Notes: generated by a model not told the origin, from the letters alone. DNA of 64,000 nt from Allacma fusca (GCA_947179485.1 OX359246.1:29512001-29576000); one strand, 5' to 3'. Numbered from the stretch's first letter, positions 41,401 to 52,412 are shown. A program made the numbers and translations.

Positions 41401-41885
41401 TTCGTATAATGTATTTCAGAATTAAGATTCCCTACTATAGAATTGAAATCACCCATAAGGAGGATAACACTCTTACTGTATCTCATGCATACATCTGCTA
41501 TTATGTCATGAAGCCTAATCAGTAAATAATCGGATTCAGTTCCTGGAGGGATATACGCAAATATTATTACTATTGACGACTCAACATTTCTTACGGGAAA
41601 CATTTCTATGGCAATTACTCCAAATTCTTTACACAAGACTTCAGATATATCGTATACTGACTTCTCTATTAAAATTATTTGGCCCCCACTGGCCCGCCCT
41701 AAGGATTTAGTTCTTTTCGCTTTCGTACATATCATATAATAACTATTCGCAAATGTTCTTTGAATTTTCGGAGATTCACTTTCATCAGAAGTTTCACACA
41801 AACACATAATACTTGCATCCATTCCATCTAATTCTTCAGGAGTGAGGTTTTTGAAATTTGACAGTCCATTACAGTTCCAGAGCAT
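38429..41885 (-). pseudogene. LINE 1 ORF2, endonuclease plus reverse transcriptase, broken
   Basis: The N-terminal apurinic-like endonuclease starts MLWNCNGLSNF (41885), with CLCETS, LLMGDFNS and ANYTFIGPQGKSTIDLLWV. The frame shifts once at about 41180: the endonuclease frame stops at 41172, while FTNHTLSPHSIGTL continues in the next. The reverse transcriptase follows, with INYRGIALINTTPKLF, AGFRQKRGCPDQIF, the catalytic LFVDFKRAFDS and, beyond the hAT-like insert, GVLQGEILSPLLFSIYI and LLFADDTCIV. Removing the insert and one copy of its duplication gives a continuous frame (SLYDNASFIIRCTEGLSKP). There is no RNase H domain. Clade not settled. Confidence 0.85.
39592..39982. mobile_element. 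hAT-like MITE with CAGGGATTTT keyword inside LINE 1
   Basis: Terminal inverted repeats CAGGGGTCGGATTTTTGTA and TACAAAAATCCGACCCCTG are perfect over 19 bases. The flanks GATGAAAC at 39584-39591 and 39983-39990 are a perfect 8-bp target duplication. The 391-bp interior is mostly repeats of CAGGGATTTT and related AGGGAAA units with TCGTTGACC between them. No coding capacity. It inserted after LINE 1. Confidence 0.92.
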
Positions 41886-41921
41886 TATATGTTGTTCTTC
41901 GGTTATGGGCGAGGAAAATTT

Positions 41922-42656
41922 TCATGCAGGTCTTGGTTTCCATCCAGGGATGGAGTCGACCGGTATTACAACACATCCGTCGGACTCAAAGAATTCTTCT
42001 TTCCCCTTGTCAGTTTTCACAATAAGGTACCTATTCGCATAAATTCGAGCTGTATTGTTTGGCGTTTTCATTACTTCTTTTTTCTTTTCTACCAACTTCT
42101 TTACCACTTTGATTTGGTAGGGAGTTAAGTCGTCATTGATCCAGATGCTCGTCCCTTTAACTTTATTTCTCTTGGATCTAATTTTGTTTGAGTCTGACAC
42201 TTCCTTGAATTTACATTTAACAATTGGGTTGCTGTGGGAGGCATTATTTTTATTCTTCCTGGGGATTATTAGGTCACAGTAAAATGGTATATGGTCTGGT
42301 AGATTTAGTGTTTCTTTTAAGAACTTTGATACCGCTCCTTTAGCTTCTCCTGGTGTTGTCGTTTCGTTAATTTCCTTTAAGCCTGAAATTCGTATGTTGT
42401 TTCTCCTACTGGGTTGGTCGTCAAAGGCTTTGCAGTTGTTTGTACTAACATTTTTTGCTTTTAGGTCTTCTATTTCTTTCCTGAGTTCCTTATTTTCATT
42501 CTCTAGTGCCTGGAGCCGATCATTTGTTTTCCTGACAAAGTCCTGTATGTCGAAGGTCTTCTTAGTCTGATCCCTCTTCTCCGCTCGTAGTTCCCTTTCG
42601 GATGATTGGCTGGAGCATTGGCTAGAATTTTGGGAGTTCTTTTCCTTCGTAGGCAT
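41922..42656 (-). CDS. LINE 1 ORF1, nucleic-acid chaperone-like protein
   Basis: 244 residues, starting MPTKEKNSQNSSQCSSQS. A Ser-rich, charged N-terminus is followed by a predicted coiled coil (about residues 35-72, LQALENENKELRKEIEDL), then NNIRISGLKEI, a motif like that of L1-type ORF1 RNA-binding domains, then a Lys-rich C-terminal part. By analogy it binds element RNA and helps target-primed reverse transcription. It ends 37 bases before the ORF2 start. The frame is intact. Confidence 0.75.
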   Translation of the reverse strand: MPTKEKNSQNSSQCSSQSSERELRAEKRDQTKKTFDIQDFVRKTNDRLQALENENKELRKEIEDLKAKNVSTNNCKAFDDQPSRRNNIRISGLKEINETTTPGEAKGAVSKFLKETLNLPDHIPFYCDLIIPRKNKNNASHSNPIVKCKFKEVSDSNKIRSKRNKVKGTSIWINDDLTPYQIKVVKKLVEKKKEVMKTPNNTARIYANRYLIVKTDKGKEEFFESDGCVVIPVDSIPGWKPRPA

Positions 42657-43216
42657 TATAACGGTAGGGTGAGGTGATGTCCTCAGTTCAGTTAAGCAAA
42701 ATAAAATAAATTGTTTTTAGTGGTTTTCCCTTAGGGTTTCTCTTGTCAGAAAGTAAAATCAATTTAAAATTGGATCAGTAATTATTCCTCAAAATTACAG
42801 TAGTTACTTACATTAGGGTACCCCCTGATCAGGCTCCCGCATTTGACTTTCCAAACCTAATTTACGGACTTAACCGTCTGCCTTGATCAGGGGCCAGCTA
42901 TGGAGATGGGATGCAGCTTTGCACTTTCGGAGCACTTATGTACGTTCCTGTATTCACCCGTAAGCTTTTCAGCGTAGTGGTAATGCACTACTTGTTACCT
43001 GTGTCGTGAAAGTACTTCCTCCGGTGGGTAGATAAATTGATAAGGTACTAACTGGGGGATTATTTCAAGCGTTTATTTTGTTTTGCGTTCACGATTTCCG
43101 GATTTTAGTTTTTAATTTTCGAGAGGAATTTAAAAATACGTGTATTCGAATCTGGCGCCCAGCAAGCTCACACTGATATTTTTAAAATATCTCAAATCAA
43201 ATTTTTTTTACTTTAC

Positions 43217-43405
43217 TTAGCCTCTGGAAGCTGTATGCTTGCCAGAAGCTTCAAAAGAAATTCCCCGGGTCACCAGGGGGCCACGACACCAGGGGCGGAT
43301 AAACGTTTTTTTTGTCATTTTTATATGGTGCGACGCTTTGGTGGATTTAAATTTGGCAGGGGCCATTATATAATTAATTATAATATAGAAATAAATTGGT
43401 AACAT
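43217..43405 (-). other. Short open frame in repeat copy 2
   Basis: A 62-codon frame beginning MAPAKFKSTKASHHIK, basic throughout. The same start (MAPAKFKSTKASHHIK) is present in the inverted copy at 36262-36464, where the Helitron cuts it off. It could be the first exon of an unrecognised transposon protein; alone it is weak evidence for a gene. Confidence 0.25.
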
Positions 43406-43520
43406 TATTACCTACAATTTAAGGTAATTGTCGATGTTCCCTGGCCCATAGGTTTAAACTTATTCAATGATAAAATATAGCTACACAGGGGAGGATAAAT
43501 ATACTGTGCTCACTGTATTA
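43312..43520. repeat. Repeat copy 2, inverted relative to 36262-36464
   Basis: About 200 bases, the reverse complement of copy 1 with few differences, and continuing past the point where copy 1 is broken by the Helitron. The two copies face each other across 6.8 kb of transposon sequence. Confidence 0.75.
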
Positions 43521-44116
43521 GTCCTGAGGTTAGGCCATTCCTCCGACAGATCGTAGTAAATTTAGCTTTCCTATTTTTATCCCAATTATATTGTTGGCAG
43601 TAATAAAGAAACCATGGTAGTATTTTTCGTAGACACCTATGTGTATAAGTAATTATACATTAATAATTAAATAGAAGAGTTTGGGCAATGCCTCGCGATT
43701 AAACAAGGAAAGTCTGATACAGAAATGCTTGTGTAGAAACGGCGAAAAATATGACCTGTATTTACATAAAACATAAATACTGCGAAACTTGCTTGCAGTA
43801 AAAAGTTTCGTAACTGCAGGTTAAATATCCTCATATCCATGTTGTGTGTATGAGAGAGTTTAGGGTATGATTGCTACTTCATAATAAGCTTCCAATGGAT
43901 AAGAAGTACCACAAGCAATACATTTAATTTTTAGTTTCCCAATGATCACAAAAATCTTTTTCAAATTTTGCTTTAAATTCTGTAACTGATAATGAGTCCG
44001 ATGAAGAGCATAGCTTGAAACCTTATTCATATTTAATAAATTCGTTTAGGGGGCGGGAGTTCACATATTACGTAAATACCTTTTTATAATTTTAAGTACA
44101 AGTATACACAGTTAGT
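43521..44116. other. Intergenic region, no gene seen
   Basis: No open frame of note. At 44047-44090 a segment similar to 10554-10600 is present. Confidence 0.35.
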
Positions 44117-44172
44117 GTTTCTTGTCAATTGCAAGCTAACCGCAATTGCTAATTGAACTTGCAAGTTCGGTT

Positions 44173-46244
44173 TAGAGCTCCTTACAACTTCAAGTATTAG
44201 TTGCAACTTACAATTTCAATTACAACTTCAAGTCAACTTCAATTTATTGCAAAAATTAAATTGTAAATTGAAGTCAACTTCAATTTGAAACAAAATATTA
44301 GTTGAACATTCAAGTTCAACTTCAATTTGAAACAAAATATTAGTTGAACATTCAAGTTCAACTTCAATTCAACTAACAAATAAAGCTTTTCATTTGAAAA
44401 GCATAGTCAATTCAACTTCAAGTTGCTGAAGTACAAATAATTGACAGTTGAAGTTGATCAATTGACAATTTTTGAACGAATTAAGCATGCGCTTTTGGAA
44501 AACCCTTGTAGTAAATTGCGGAAATCCACTGATAGTTTTAATGAACAAAACATACTTCGCCACGCTGCTGGCAACGCAAAGCTCCTGAAATCTAGTTCAT
44601 ACACAACAGTGGTGCGCTCAAGTCAAGTAAATTCCAGACTTGACCATGAACTTGACTTGACCATGAAAGTCAAGTATTTTTTTGATACGGTCTTGAACCA
44701 TGGCGACTCATGTTCAGGTAATTACTTGAAATTTCATGGTCAAGTAATCAAGTACTTTTTACGTCACTTGAACATGATCATGTACAACCAAAATTGCTTT
44801 TGACTTGACCATGACTTGACCATGCCTTGACCATGACTTGACCATGGCTTGACCCGAACAATACATATACATATATGCTCATGTACAGTGAATTTCCTAC
44901 AAAGGGGTTCCCAAGGGATGACAAAATACCTGCCGATGTATCGGGATGCCATTGTATTTTACTAATACATAATGAAAATGTAATACAAGGGAATATTTAA
45001 TCATGTTAATCTAAAGTATATGCTATCCGAGAGGAAACCACTATATAGGAAATTCACTGTATATACATATTATACATGTATATGGCTAAACTAACTCAAT
45101 ATCTTGTTTTCACATGGTCTCAAAAGTGTAAATTGTATATAAGATAATTAATGACAAAACGAAATTTCATCTGAAAAAGATTTATCAAAGAATCTTAGTC
45201 ATTGAAGCAAATACTATTAACGCCAGATGTTAAAACAGGTAACAAATTTAAGTGCAGTCAAATTTGCCTGCCGAGCATGAGTTGAAACTTGTTGAAAAAA
45301 AACTATAATTTGCGAAATGTTATTTTGAAAGTTTATGCGCCGTGTCTTTGCCATGCGCAACTTTATTTTACTTGAATCTGTACACGAAATATTCATGGTT
45401 CATGGTCAAGTTTTTACATTAGCAGACTTGACCATGAACACAACTTGACACTCAAGTAATATTCTCCAACCTAACCATGACGCTTACTTGACTTCAAGTA
45501 TCATGGTCAAGTTTATACATTTCCTGACCATGACTTGAATGCTCAAGTTATAATTATTTTTAACTTGACCGTGACACGAACTTGACCATGACTTGAAATA
45601 CTCATGGTCTACTTGAACTTGTGCGCAGCACTGATACACAACCTATATAATGTTAAAATAATAATAAGTTTAATCAACGTTATTCGTTACGAGTGAGGAA
45701 AGGGAGGAAAACGTTGATTTAGTTATTAGTGGAGACTCACAATCAGAAGATGGTTCAAGCAGTCATCTAAAAACAAAATAAGAAGTCATCTGACAAACAA
45801 GCAATGTAATCGGCGACGGAGTATATTTGTTATTTACGGTATTTATTTTCGGCTGAAATTTGAAAACAATTTTTTAGAGTTTTTGAAGCAAAAATCATGT
45901 GCTGTCTAAAACTCTTCTCGGGAAAGCTTATAGTTTTACCCATTATAATTTTTTATATTGATATTAAGTAGATATATTTAATGGCACATTAAATTGCCCA
46001 ACTCAATTTAAATCAACTTCAAGTCAATTTCAATTCAACTTCAATTTGTACAAATATTACAACTTGAAATTGCCAACTTCAAATAATGAAGCTGTAAGTT
46101 GATTTCCGGTAATTGACTGTCAATTAAAAAATTGATTTGCAATTGGCCAAATACAACTATAAGGCCGAAATTGAGTTGAAAATTCAATTTCAAGTACAAC
46201 TTCAAGTTCAAATAATGTGATAACTTGAGTTGTGAGGAGCCCTA
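44173..46244. mobile_element. Middle hAT-like element, CAACTTCAA keyword
   Basis: Ends TAGAGCTCCTTACAACTTCA and TGTGAGGAGCCCTA (inverted, imperfect); perfect 8-bp target duplication GTTCGGTT at 44165-44172 and 46245-46252. The interior is packed with CAACTTCAA and TCAACTTCAATTTG variants, including a roughly 45-bp unit repeated twice in tandem at about 44277-44367. It contains the 44607-45633 element. Confidence 0.82.
44607..45633. mobile_element. Inner hAT-like element, ACTTGACCATG keyword
   Basis: Ends CAGTGGTGCGCTCAAGT and ACTTGTGCGCAGCACTG (inverted, imperfect); perfect 8-bp duplication ATACACAA at 44599-44606 and 45634-45641. Both flanks of the interior are dense in ACTTGACCATGA and its reverse complement. 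No transposase. This is the youngest layer of the nest. Confidence 0.88.
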
Positions 46245-47823
46245 GTTCGGTTCAATTGCGATTATTTTACACCAGAGAATTGCAATTGTCGGTGCAAGTG
46301 CAATTTTTGTGTACTTAAATTGCAATTACAAAAGCATTAAATAGTGGCAATTACCGGTTAAGCACAACTGAAATTGCAAGAAATTCAATTGCAATTGGAA
46401 GGGTTTGCACTGCAAAACGTTGCAATTTTAAAAATGCTTATCAAGTTAATTGTAACTTGTAATCGTTTCGAATTTGAGAGCAAAATTCCTCAAAATGCCT
46501 CAATAAGTCATTCCGCTCTATTAACTAATGTACATAACAATCACGAGTATTGTCTCAACGAGTGTAATTACTGTATTGACAATGAGTGTACAATTTCGTC
46601 GGCTAGTAGGCAAATTGTTGTAAGTGAATTTTCGATTAGCATCAATATGTTCCCATTTACATAAAATTATAGAAAAATAGGCCAAATATTTTAAGGATTG
46701 TAAAGATGTTAAAGGATGAAATTTAGCCTTGGAAGGCTTAAAGAAAGGCTATTTACACCATTATACTTTATTTGTATTATTATACATTGTATCTAGATCG
46801 TTTTATTTAATACACTTTTTTCAATTGAGTGAAACAGCAGGTATCCTCTCTTCTAATTTGAAGGAGTGGATAGTGATAGTGAAAGTGATGGTAAGAATCA
46901 AATATTCGCGCGCTCTAGACACATCGACGACCATAGAGCTGCGCAGCTAGCTATTGCATGTAACCATTTACTGCCATCCCAAATTACATTTGCATTGCTG
47001 AGCCAGCAATTGCTGGCTGTGCAGTGCTCGTATATATATATGTTGCTACTTGCTACCATTCAAAAATGCAAAGGTCATTTTGCCTCTTTGCGGACGATTT
47101 ATACTGCATATCAGTTAACTTGTAAATACAAATTGCAATTGCATTTGCAATTGTACTTATCGGTGCAATTACACCCAAATGTTTTTGCAATTGCCCTACC
47201 AACTCCAAGTAACTTATGACCTAATTGAAAGCTCAATTTCGGTTATTTGCACGATTTAATTGCCGCATTTTAGCAAGTACCAGTTACGGCAGCATTACTA
47301 CTGGTACTTGCATTATCGATTATAATTGCAATTGCAAGTCCGGTTATTCCCAATACTTGCACCGACAGAAACACTATAACAGTGTCTGAAATTTTTTTTC
47401 TTACCACAATTAATACCAAAATTCAAAACATTATACAATTCCCCCGTTTTATAAACTCTGACTGGCTGCTGACTCTTCGCGTGCCGCCTGTCTAAAATAT
47501 TCAACGAAACTTCTTTGTAAAAGTTCTTACGCTTCAAATCACCTCTTATTATAATCTTCTGGTTTACAGGAACAGAAATAAATAGTCCTATAAAATGTCA
47601 CTTTCCTTCAAGTGTACTTGTTAGATTAATAGCCTCGCAGTAGTGGCTGAGCGCCGCGTTCGTTGCGGCTGGGGTCGATTTTCGTTTCCAGTAAAGCTCT
47701 GATACTTTAATAATTACCACTGCTCTTTCTATCTTCTACTATAGCTTTGTGTGAGGTGATGAGAAGGGCGTAAAAGGGGCTTGCACTCTGAAGACTGGAA
47801 CCATGGCCTGGATGCACAAGGGG

Positions 47824-48348
47824 CAAAGGTGGGCGCATACCCTACATGTATGCCTACAAGTAGGCAAAATTGTAGGCTATGCTCAAATTTTCACATATTT
47901 TGTAGGCATTTGTATGTAGGCTGTATATTTCGAGGGAAAAAAATTTGCAATTTATGTATACTGTATGATGGGAATAATCAGTACGTACCTACATAAAAAA
48001 AGGTAGGTACTTAAGCATGAAAATGTATGTATGTTTGTTCGAACCTTTCGTATTCAAAAGCGCTGAATAAAAGCCCCATCTACACTTTCTTTCACATATA
48101 TACATATGTTTTGTTACTTTTGTTTACGTGCTGGAGTGCAAACAATTTCAATTCGTTTGCAGTAATTACAATGAATGATTGCATAATTTCATTTTAGTTA
48201 TGCAGGTATGAATGTAATGACGTGATGTATGTAGGTTGTAGGTAGGGTCAACTCTCGGGTGTGATTTATGTAGGCTAAAATGTAGGTTGTACGTAAGAAC
48301 CTAAAAATATGTAGGCTTTAATGTATGCGAATACTTTGCCCATCTTTG
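47824..48348. mobile_element. hAT-like element with GTAGGC/CATAC keyword
   Basis: Ends CAAAGGTGGGCGCATACC and ATACTTTGCCCATCTTTG (inverted, imperfect); flanks ACAAGGGG (47816-47823) and ACAGGGGG (48349-48356), 7 of 8 identical. The interior repeats TGTAGGC, GTATGTAGG and CCTACAT. Same end type as 30905-32424, so the two belong to one family. Confidence 0.75.
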
Positions 48349-48356
48349 ACAGGGGG

Positions 48357-49397
48357 ACTATCAGTGGACATTCCTTAGATGGAGGGAAACTAGGAGAAGC
48401 TGCCAATCTGCATGGTTCGCTAGACATTCCAGTCTAATGAGCGTCCGATAAACCTCTTCCTAACCCAAATATCCTCTCCCTCCCAATTACCTCCTACTCT
48501 GGATTTCCTAGCTGGAGCAAAGATTTGTGATATACTCTCAGTGAGAGGAATGGACTGATGGGTTTTTTGTACGATGTACGATTTTTGTAATTTGTACGCT
48601 GTTAATGACATTCGTAATCGAAATTATTTTGATAGCTTTTGTATTCTATTGATCCTGTGAAGGTCACATTTTTGAATGTCAAATGCCATTTAAAACATTC
48701 AATTATGAAGTTTCGATTACGATTTCAAAGTTTGACCCCCAAAAATGAAGGCGTCATTCCAAGTTTGCAGGCGAACTATAGTAACATACTTGACCAAAAC
48801 CATGAAGACAACGAGTTGGAAAAAAAATTTGGTAAATCTCTAGGGACAGTTCAAGTGAAATGCTACTAAGTACACATCAAGCCAAGCCGTCTTATCCTAG
48901 CGTTTCCTGGAGTCAAAAAGGTTACGTTAAAAATTACCCACACACGGGTAGTAACGGTTGCTTGAATGAACTCTAATGATAACGTCCCCAGAAACACAGG
49001 ACCGTGTATTTGTCGTAAAAAAAGTGTGAAGTGGTTGACGAAAATGCGTGAAATAAACTATTATTATGCTAAAATATTTTTACAATAATTCCAGAATCAA
49101 AATGTTGATAATGTAGGGCAGAAGAGCATTACACAACACACGGATATTCACATTTTACATTGTCACTTAGACGAAAATATAACACTACCATATTAGACGC
49201 CAATTTTACGTTAAAATGTTACGCTATTTTTGTGTCACAATAATTACGACATATTAAATTGTATTGCCGGATGAATTTCATAATAAATATAATGTAGAAT
49301 AAATATATAAATTAGCAGCTATTAGGAAAAAGTCATTCCAAAGTAAATTCAAATTATCTGGAAAATGCTACATTAAATGCAACTGTAAATATTATTT
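48357..49397. other. Intergenic region with a dispersed repeat fragment
   Basis: At 48893-48964 a fragment containing CCTAGCGTTTCCT and ACGGGTAGTAACGGT matches the reverse complement of 56277-56336. No gene is seen. Confidence 0.5.
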
Positions 49398-49480
49398 GGT
49401 CCAATTCGACCGATGAATATGGTCGGTGTTAAATTGTATACTAATCCGGGTATCCTGCTACCCGTGTTGGGGGAGACCCC
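49398..49480 (+). repeat. Solo copy of the repeat end found at 54446-54994
   Basis: TTTGGTCCAATTCGACCGAT, then ACTAATCCGGGTATC and GCTACCCGTGTTGG; the same order of blocks is seen in reverse complement at 54446-54530 and, more diverged, at 54910-54994. Confidence 0.55.
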
Positions 49481-49621
49481 AATACATTAAAGACAGGGAT
49501 GAATGAATCCCATCAGGGGACTTCATTTTCAAATTTTACAAAAAAATAATAAAATGGATAAAAATCCATAAAGGTTCAATTATGTAAAATTATCAGACAA
49601 TTAACAGAGATGTGGTGGTTC

Positions 49622-51400
49622 TTACAGAAAATCTAAAAATAAAGGCGTGGATTCCCTTTCAGCTTTGTAGAATTGTCCAATTTTGATTCCGATTGGGGCA
49701 ATTCCAACCACTCTTTTTTCCAGCAAGAGAATTTCCCGTCCAAACATTTTACCAGACTCGAGCAGACGAAGCAATTCCCTCTTTATCGTCATCATATATT
49801 CCGGTAAGCAAAAGGCGTTCACAAAGAACAGAACATATGAGGAATGTGTAACCAACGTCAACAAAATCAGGGCCCCACCAAATCCTGGATTGTCCAGAAT
49901 TGTTCTCACGCCCGCAAAGCTCAGCATCACTGATATGAACAAACAGCCAACTTTGAACATATAAGACAATCTACTGTACCCCTCGTTAAATATTTGACTA
50001 CTTAGCTGATGCCTCACGCATTGTGAAACACATTCCTCCAAATCCAGGTTCCCTGAGTCCAGGTTCCTAATTAAGGGACTCTCGGTATTTTCAAAAAATA
50101 AAATGCAGTTGAGGAGAAACACCACAGTTGCGATCCCATTCGTGCAGACAACATACAGTTCTACTAGTAACAGCAGCGTAAATGTGACTGGATTTCGCCA
50201 GGAGATCGAAAGTAACTCAAACAGATGCCATTCTTTGCAGAATGTAGTAATGAAAGTGCCCACAATTATACAAGCAAAAATAACGAGGCATGGCAATAAA
50301 ATTATAAATTTTTCCCGAACCGTGTACGTCTTACTAGGTTGAAATAGGCGTCCAAATTCTGTTAACACAAAAAATAGAACTATAATAAACAGAGATGTCA
50401 GGGATTTGCTAAGCTCTATGGAGTAAAATCCAAATTACCTGGTAAGTTCGGGCTCCACTCTTCCCCGAAGAAGGGTAGGTTAAAAATTGTAATAGTAACA
50501 TCAGTCGTGGAAAAATAGGACAGGAATTGAATCATAATAATACATATGCGTTCCCTGCTGATTACACAGCATGAACTGCAACATGCTGAAAGCGGATGTA
50601 TTATTGTAGATGGACATTTTCAGAAGCAAGAGATACAAGCTAATACCAATTCGGAGAGTCACGCACAATAAAACCCCAACAAAAATAATTTTCTTTTTTA
50701 ACTCTCCCCTCCGCAGTTGGACCCGCTCTCCATCGTTCAAACAGAGATCTAGGAGTGGGACTGTTCCGGAATGTTCCAGGATTTCTTGGAATGGTCTGGT
50801 CCTTGAGCCTGGACCAGACCATTTGATCTGTTCTCAGTGTAGGACCAGGACCATAAGGTCTTTTAGATTTTAGGACCGGAACAATCTGGTCCGTACAAAT
50901 TGCTGGAACAGGAACATATGTTCCGTTCCTCAAAATAACTCGGACCAGACCGGAACAGAAAAGACCAGACCACTAGGACCGAATAGGTTCATAATACGAT
51001 CACAACGATAATTTTAATTTGAATAATTAATTTTATTATTTGAAACAAGGTGTAGCAAAATCTAGCAATGCTATTCTATTCGCGGGAATCGGAAATACGT
51101 AAATGGTCATCTATCGAATCTGGTCCAACCATTTGACATGTTTCCTGGAACGTTCCAAATGGTCTGGGCCAAACAAAGGACCAAAGATTCTGGTCTGTTC
51201 TTTGAGCTGGACCAGGTTTAATTGGTCTATGAAGGTTCCTGGACCAGATACATTTGGTCCTTTCGTAAACAGGGAACAGACCAGAACGGACCAAAATTTC
51301 TGGTAGGGACCAGAACAGTCCCATTCCTACTGAGAGATCAAATGGTATTGAATAGTTTTGAAGCAATTTGGAGCAAATGGAGATAAATTTTGAGATCCAT
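49622..51400 (-). pseudogene. Gustatory-receptor-like pseudogene 4, split by a MITE
   Basis: This is the sister of the intact gene at 61014-62553. It starts at ATG 51400 (MDLKIYLHLLQIASKLF, matching DLHLYLQLVKIASKLY). It then shifts frame by one base before IPFDL, is interrupted by a 583-bp element (50750-51332), resumes CLNDGERVQLRRGELKKK, shifts frame again at about 50560, ends exon 1 at 50439 (TTDVTITIFNLPFFGEEW) and continues in exon 2 (50358-49622). Exon 2 keeps an intact 245-codon frame with NPVTFTLLLLVELYVV and IAPIGIKIGQFYKAEREST, but stops about 12 residues short of its sister. The intron present in the sister at 61613/61494 is absent here. Frameshifts plus insertion make it non-functional unless sequencing errors are involved. 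Confidence 0.82.
50750..51332. mobile_element. hAT-like MITE with GGACCAGA keyword inside pseudogene 4
   Basis: The right end is TCCCATTCCTACTG; the left end TAGGAGTGGGACTGTTCC is its inverse lacking the first CAG. The flanks AGAGATC (50743-50749) and AGAGATCA (51333-51340) are the target duplication. The interior is dense in GGACCAGA, TCTGGTCC and GTTCC motifs. Coding homology to the sister receptor resumes on both sides, proving insertion into exon 1. Confidence 0.82.
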
Positions 51401-52412
51401 GGAGCTCAGCATTCTCAAGTATTTTTACGTCAACTACAGTTATGATGTAAAGAAAAAAAACATCTTATTTGTGATTGCTCTATTCGTAGATGCTGAAACT
51501 ATTCTTTGTGACTTAAGGATTGCTGTTTTGGTCACTTACAATATTGGAAAATAAAACGAATTTTGGTACATGCAATCAATAATAAATTATGAACTGCAAT
51601 CTAAGTACATATGAGCACCCTGAATGAAAATTTCAAAATTGATGGCAATATTCTGACGGAGTATTTAATCCGAAGTGAGGATATCATGAAGCGTATTATT
51701 GTAGTTTCCTAAGCCGATAGATTTACGCACTGGCACTCAAGTTTCTCAAGTCACTTAATTTCGGATCCTACTTCCAACCCGTAAGCTTTATTCCAATGGC
51801 TTTCCACTACCTAATGTCATTTCTAAATTCCAATCAAGTCCTTAATTTAATTACGCGTTCTATCAATTCTTTATAAACTTCTTATAGGCAAATTCGTTAG
51901 GCAATTATGCAAATTTATAATCCTTAAGCCTTGTCTATCAAAGCATTTTTGCATATTTGGGTCACGTATTTACGACAAATACGTGACCCAAATATCTCCT
52001 AAATTCGTAACCGGAGAATATTGTTTATGCTCATTAGAATTGTTTTTTAACAATGTAAGGTTCAGAGCTTTCCCTGCCCACAAATTATAAATTGAATTAT
52101 TGACAAAATAAACGCAATCAACTATGTATATCTTTGCCTGTCACTACGTAAGTGAGACTTTCAATAAATATTTGAATAATTACGGTAGTTTTTCGGCCCT
52201 TACTGCGTATTCCCTATATATAACTATTCGTTATATAACGAACTTTATTGGATTATACTTTTTACAAATTAGTTCTATTCTAGAATTTCCATCATTGGCT
52301 ATTCAAGCAAGATTCCTGCACGTATACTAATAAGTGCATATGTAAAGTTTATAAATACGGAAGAAGAAATACTGAGTTTAAACTGTTACAAGTATACAGT
52401 ATTTGTCACAGT
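51401..52412. other. Intergenic region with a perfect hairpin
   Basis: No gene is seen. At 51954-51971 and 51977-51994 lies a perfect 18-bp inverted repeat (TATTTGGGTCACGTATTT and its complement) with a 5-base loop ACGAC. Confidence 0.6.

Larger units (their letters stand above)
38144..43167 (-). mobile_element. Nearly full-length non-LTR retrotransposon (LINE 1)
   Basis: The element is bounded by a perfect 15-bp target duplication, TCACACTGATATTTT, at 38129-38143 and 43168-43182. The 5' end is on the right (43167), with about 510 bases of leader, then ORF1 (42656-41922), ORF2 (41885-38429) and a 3' UTR ending in a short (TTGA)n tail (38144-38158). Such tails and variable duplications are typical of non-LTR elements. 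A 391-bp hAT-like insert (39592-39982) interrupts ORF2, and one frameshift lies near 41180. The clean duplication suggests recent arrival. Confidence 0.88.
44117..47380. mobile_element. Outer element of a three-level nest, CAATTGCAA keyword
   Basis: The outer parts (44117-44172 and 46245-47380) are rich in CAATTGCAA/TTGCAATTG variants. The ends TAGTGTTTCTTGTC...TTGCAAG and CTTGCACCGACAGAAACACTA form an imperfect inverted pair. The flanks (TACACAGT and TAACAGTG) match only partly, so the borders are approximate to a few bases. It carries the 44173-46244 element. A weak plus-strand open frame at 46729-47219 has no recognisable domain. Confidence 0.55.

Noticed and set aside
44607..45633. Regular short repeats that could suggest a CRISPR array or satellite
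   Set aside because: Words are degenerate, in both orientations and irregularly spaced; the block is bounded by terminal inverted repeats and an 8-bp duplication.
46729..47219. Plus-strand frames in the outer nested element
   Set aside because: No recognisable domain; composition follows the keyword repeats.
47641..47700. GC-rich patch resembling a tRNA gene
   Set aside because: No cloverleaf with A and B boxes could be drawn. I found no convincing tRNA anywhere in the window.
50640..50933. 97-codon minus-strand frame rich in Pro and Thr
   Set aside because: It is mostly the translated GGACCAGA keyword array of the MITE; the genuine receptor frame is different.
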